A stretch of DNA of 64,000 nucleotides from Runella sp. MFBS21 (GTDB lineage: Bacteria > Bacteroidota > Bacteroidia > Cytophagales > Spirosomataceae). The position numbers were made by a program, and so were the translations under genes. The DNA lies in the NCBI RefSeq assembly GCF_029433105.1, contig NZ_JARNTW010000002.1, positions 351,744 to 415,743 of the forward strand. The letters are read 5' to 3'. Below are positions 62,807-64,000 of the stretch, piece by piece. The notes beneath the pieces were generated by a model, which searched no databases, was not told the origin of the DNA, and worked only from the letters and a program-made list of their open reading frames with translations. The first letter of the stretch is position 1. Every line of letters starts with the position of its first letter.

Positions 62807-62807
62807 A
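62418..62807 (-). repeat. five tandem 78-bp palindromic repeats in frame with a gene
   Basis: Units start at 62418, 62496, 62574, 62652 and 62730. Each holds GACATTCCAAGTTT and, 17 bp on, AAACTTGGAATGTC, a 14-bp inverted repeat; the loops vary between units. The 78-bp period is a multiple of three and contains no stop in the gene's frame, giving a 26-residue repeat (TFLMPFKTFQVSQ...KLGMS). The core matches the intergenic hairpin at 9441-9490. Confidence 0.95.
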
Positions 62808-62839
62808 AGGTGAGTTGTTTTGGAACCTAAAAAACAAAT

Positions 62840-62868
62840 TTGGCAAGGTCTTGAAGGAGCCTTGCCAA
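62840..62868 (-). terminator. terminator-like hairpin between the two paralogues
   Basis: TTGGCAAGG (62840-62848) and CCTTGCCAA (62860-62868) pair perfectly; on the minus strand the stem is followed by ATTTGTTTTTT, 17 bp downstream of the paralogue stop. Confidence 0.75.
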
Positions 62869-62884
62869 GATGTTTAAAGCACAA

Positions 62885-64000
62885 TTATTTTTTTACAGCA
62901 GTTTTTGAAGTAGCAGGGCTAATGACACCCAAATATCGCCCTGCCCAATAAGGCAAAAGCCAAATATCACCGGCGCTCATCTCCGAACTTCCGCGCCCAT
63001 TGCGGTCGAGTATAAAACGGCTATTGTTGTGGCGAATGATGCCCAACTCATCAGGAGGAAGCACTTCTTTGGTGGTTTGTTCGATAAAATTAGGGGGTAA
63101 TAGTTCGATGTCTTTACGGTGACTGTTTTTTACCGTCCAGTCAATCATATCAAGGGGATATTCTTGTAGATACCAAACCGATTCTTCCAAATCAAAATCT
63201 TGAATACCCGTAATTGCCGTTAAGATATTCCACAATCCATCTTTTTCGGGACGTTCAAACTGCCAATGATCCACGATTGCCTTTTTGAAATTGGTCTTGA
63301 GCGTATCATTGAATGCATATCTGTACAAGCCCCAGTAGCCCATGTAGTACATTTCGTCGTCAGAGTGATTCCAATCACCCGAAAGTTTTTTGCTCCAATC
63401 GTCGGCATTGTCGGGAGCTTGTCCGATAATTTTCATGGGACGCATGAGGTTTTCGTAATACCCATGCTTCGTCATAAGTTCAAAAGCCTTGACTTTGTAT
63501 TTTTCTTTTTTTGTAAAGTGATAAGCCGTTTGAAGCATAGCCACGATATTGGAAGAATTGAGCTTACGGTCACCTACATTGATAGGGAAACCGTTGACAT
63601 AAGCAGGGTTCCATTTACCCCAAAGCGTAGGCTTGCCGTCCCAATCTATGAGGTACATATCATTTTTGATGACATGACTCATAAGGGTATCAATAAGCGA
63701 AATAGAGCGCGATTTGAGGTCTTTGTCGTCGATAAGCTCGGCCATTGCCCCAAACGCAAAGATGTGTCCAATCACTTCATCGCTACTTGTGGTAGATTTC
63801 CAATCCCATTCGGGGTCGTCGGTGCGGCGCCAGGGTTGGTCGTCGTATTTATAACCACGTCTTTCAAAAGAACGAGAAGGAAAACCAGGTACACCATTGA
63901 TGGTATAGAGGCGCTCCATTGCATCGAGCGATTCGCGGCAGTTTTGGAGGGCTTGTGGGTCTTTGGTAGCAGCATATCTGAAGATTTGGCCACCGAGGTA
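62885..64000 (-). CDS. secreted alpha-toroid protein, paralogue (partial, start beyond window)
   Basis: The frame is open from the stop at 62885 to the right edge; the first Met seen (63919) is internal, as upstream codons continue the paralogous sequence (YLGGQIFRYAATKDPQALQNC). About 370 C-terminal residues are present. They align with the gene at 60221: DPEWDWKSTTSSDEVIGHIFAFGAMAEL, GKPTLWGKWNPAYVNGFPINVGDRKLNSSNIV, WNHSDDEMYYMGYWGLYRYAF, and LLPYWAGRYLGVIS. The helical repeats suggest an alpha/alpha toroid. Enzymatic function unknown. Confidence 0.7.
   Translation of the reverse strand, partial: YLGGQIFRYAATKDPQALQNCRESLDAMERLYTINGVPGFPSRSFERRGYKYDDQPWRRTDDPEWDWKSTTSSDEVIGHIFAFGAMAELIDDKDLKSRSISLIDTLMSHVIKNDMYLIDWDGKPTLWGKWNPAYVNGFPINVGDRKLNSSNIVAMLQTAYHFTKKEKYKVKAFELMTKHGYYENLMRPMKIIGQAPDNADDWSKKLSGDWNHSDDEMYYMGYWGLYRYAFNDTLKTNFKKAIVDHWQFERPEKDGLWNILTAITGIQDFDLEESVWYLQEYPLDMIDWTVKNSHRKDIELLPPNFIEQTTKEVLPPDELGIIRHNNSRFILDRNGRGSSEMSAGDIWLLPYWAGRYLGVISPATSKTAVKK

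Noticed and set aside
62418-62807. CRISPR array or minisatellite without function
   Set aside because: The units abut with no unique spacers, so it is not CRISPR; in-frame, hairpin-forming 78-bp units are better described as a tandem palindromic repeat.
1-64000. tRNA, rRNA, insertion sequence or prophage genes
   Set aside because: I looked in the intergenic regions and at the products and saw none; no transposase, integrase or phage structural gene is present.

Overview
The window comes from a Bacteroidota chromosome, most likely order Cytophagales (Spirosomataceae/Runella-like). The evidence is a complete porP/sprF-gldK-gldL-gldM-gldN type IX secretion (T9SS) and gliding cluster, a PorU2-type C25 sortase, a carboxypeptidase-regulatory TonB receptor, the DUF4271 + uroporphyrinogen-III synthase pair, CrtW, and promoter boxes of the Bacteroidota type TAnnTTTG. 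The genus is an inference. I found no tRNA, rRNA, insertion sequence, prophage or CRISPR array.

Layout. 1-9.4 kb is a mostly minus-strand accessory stretch: secreted proteins, a YdcZ-family transporter with a Crp-like regulator, a marR-arr (rifampin ADP-ribosyltransferase) operon, an orphan HARE-HTH/nuclease-like protein, a TonB receptor and a DUF456 protein. 9.6-23.6 kb holds carboxynorspermidine synthase, a two-gene GNAT toxin-antitoxin module whose antitoxin is only 51 codons, an ABC exporter, an orphan PqqD domain, a lipoprotein, PorU2, GSCFA and DUF5723 proteins, and a PadR-controlled FtsX permease.

23.7-33 kb is the most unusual region. A tightly coupled minus-strand operon (two ATGA stop/start overlaps) encodes a CHAT protease with TIR-like and degenerate P-loop regions, a MoxR AAA+ ATPase, a vWA protein, and a 1027-residue protein. 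I read that last protein as helical region, dead caspase-like domain, TIR-like domain, leucine-rich repeats and dead CHAT-like domain. Across about 360 bp of palindromic repeats lies a divergent 256-residue protein whose predicted strand order and short acidic tail resemble a bacterial gasdermin. The working model is a regulated defence or cell-death system: MoxR/vWA and the multi-domain scaffold gate an active CHAT protease whose target could be the neighbouring gasdermin-like protein. The MoxR-vWA-CHAT combination belongs to the known class of MoxR-vWA ternary conflict systems. The pseudo-protease scaffold and the gasdermin-like partner are the parts that look new.

33-47 kb is mainly housekeeping: CrtW, thiamin diphosphokinase, dipeptide epimerase, SucD, DUF4271/HemD and the T9SS cluster. 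47-58 kb holds a LemA/DUF3574 operon, HtpG, a DUF937-OmpA protein, an NAD-dependent epimerase, EttA, and DUF349. 57.5-64 kb (minus strand) holds a lipase-like lipoprotein, a DUF3748 propeller and two tandem paralogous propeller/alpha-toroid proteins. One of these carries five in-frame 78-bp palindromic repeats upstream of its signal peptide; the other runs off the window.
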